Part shown: one piece after another, positions 5,673 to 5,798 of the stretch
Numbering within the stretch: the first letter of the stretch is position 1
Layout of the letters: each line of letters starts with the position of its first letter
NCBI GenBank assembly: GCA_030539475.1
Contig: JAUNRY010000147.1
Location: 1-5,798 of the forward strand
Length of the DNA: 5,798 nucleotides
Origin: Bacteroidia bacterium
Lineage (GTDB): Bacteria > Bacteroidota > Bacteroidia > Bacteroidales > Dysgonomonadaceae
Direction: 5' to 3'
The notes under the pieces: model-generated
What the model was told of the DNA's origin: nothing
The model's input: the letters and a program-made list of their open reading frames with translations, nothing else
Database searches by the model: none
Translations under genes and position numbers: made by a program

Positions 5673-5798
5673 GTTTCTTTCGACAATGGTTGAAAGGAAT
5701 AGTTTAAGAAAGTGATTCGCATTTTTCAAAAATTTGAATATCCGTATTTTTACTCCATAGGCTTGGAAAGCCATATTTCCATAACCGTAGGCGATTTA
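5673..5798. other. AT-rich region upstream of the barrel gene, no firm gene
   Basis: No gene is established. On the plus strand the frame after TAG 5700-5702 is open to the window edge for 32 codons and reads plausibly (for example EYPYFYSIGLESHISITV), but its only usable start is a GTG at 5712. On the minus strand an ATG at 5774 opens a 58-codon frame running through the barrel promoter to 5598. At most one of the two can be real and either may be chance. CCATA occurs three times (5755, 5771, 5779), and GGCTT/AAGCC (5760-5764, 5768-5772) can form a 5-bp hairpin. A TATTTTTA at 5745-5752 resembles a -7 box on the plus strand and might serve a divergent gene beyond the edge. Confidence 0.35.

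Noticed and set aside
5598..5774. 58-codon minus-strand frame ahead of the barrel gene
   Set aside because: It runs through the predicted promoter and overlaps the barrel start codon, is AT-rich and Lys/Phe/Ile-heavy, and shows no domain; more likely untranslated promoter DNA.

Overview
The window looks like ordinary chromosome from a member of the Bacteroidota, probably Bacteroidales. The reasons are the gene families and their order, promoter-like TAnnTTTG boxes in place of a classical -10, mostly absent Shine-Dalgarno sequences with A-rich leaders, and a TonB-era style outer-membrane barrel with a short Sec signal. A narrower placement (for example Dysgonomonadaceae) would be a guess. I see no insertion sequence, phage gene, CRISPR array, tRNA or rRNA.

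Layout, left to right. Positions 1-204 are an AT-rich leader with an inverted repeat and a TAnnTTTG box. Then comes a 65-residue winged-helix protein (DUF2582 family, 205-402), closed by a strong intrinsic terminator (441-470). A second promoter-like box (503-510) precedes an exported N-terminal-nucleophile hydrolase of the C45/AAT type (527-1726). After 46 bp comes folP (dihydropteroate synthase, 1773-2624), and only 7 bp later cdaA (membrane diadenylate cyclase, 2632-3396). A 111-bp gap leads to recF (3508-4608), followed by a DUF721/DciA-like protein (4662-4955). On the opposite strand a beta-barrel outer-membrane protein (4952-5605) converges on it, sharing a TTAA in which both stop codons lie. 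The last 190 bases are an AT-rich promoter region with nested inverted repeats.

How the genes fit together: folP and cdaA are close enough to be co-transcribed and probably translationally coupled, joining folate synthesis to c-di-AMP signalling only by position. recF and the DUF721 gene form a replication/repair pair (gap repair and probable helicase loading), a pairing known near dnaA-dnaN-gyrB in other phyla, but those genes are not in this window. The plus-strand genes from 527 to 4955 have no convincing internal terminator and could be read as one long unit, though the 111-bp gap leaves room for a break. The hydrolase and the barrel act outside the cytoplasm.

No undescribed multi-gene system is evident. 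The points most worth a second look are the folP loop-2 substitution (Thr-Ala-Pro where Thr-Arg-Pro is usual), the hairpin centred on the shared stop codons of the convergent pair, the dyad overlapping the barrel gene promoter, and the hydrolase whose catalytic cysteine appears to be exposed by signal-peptide cleavage itself.
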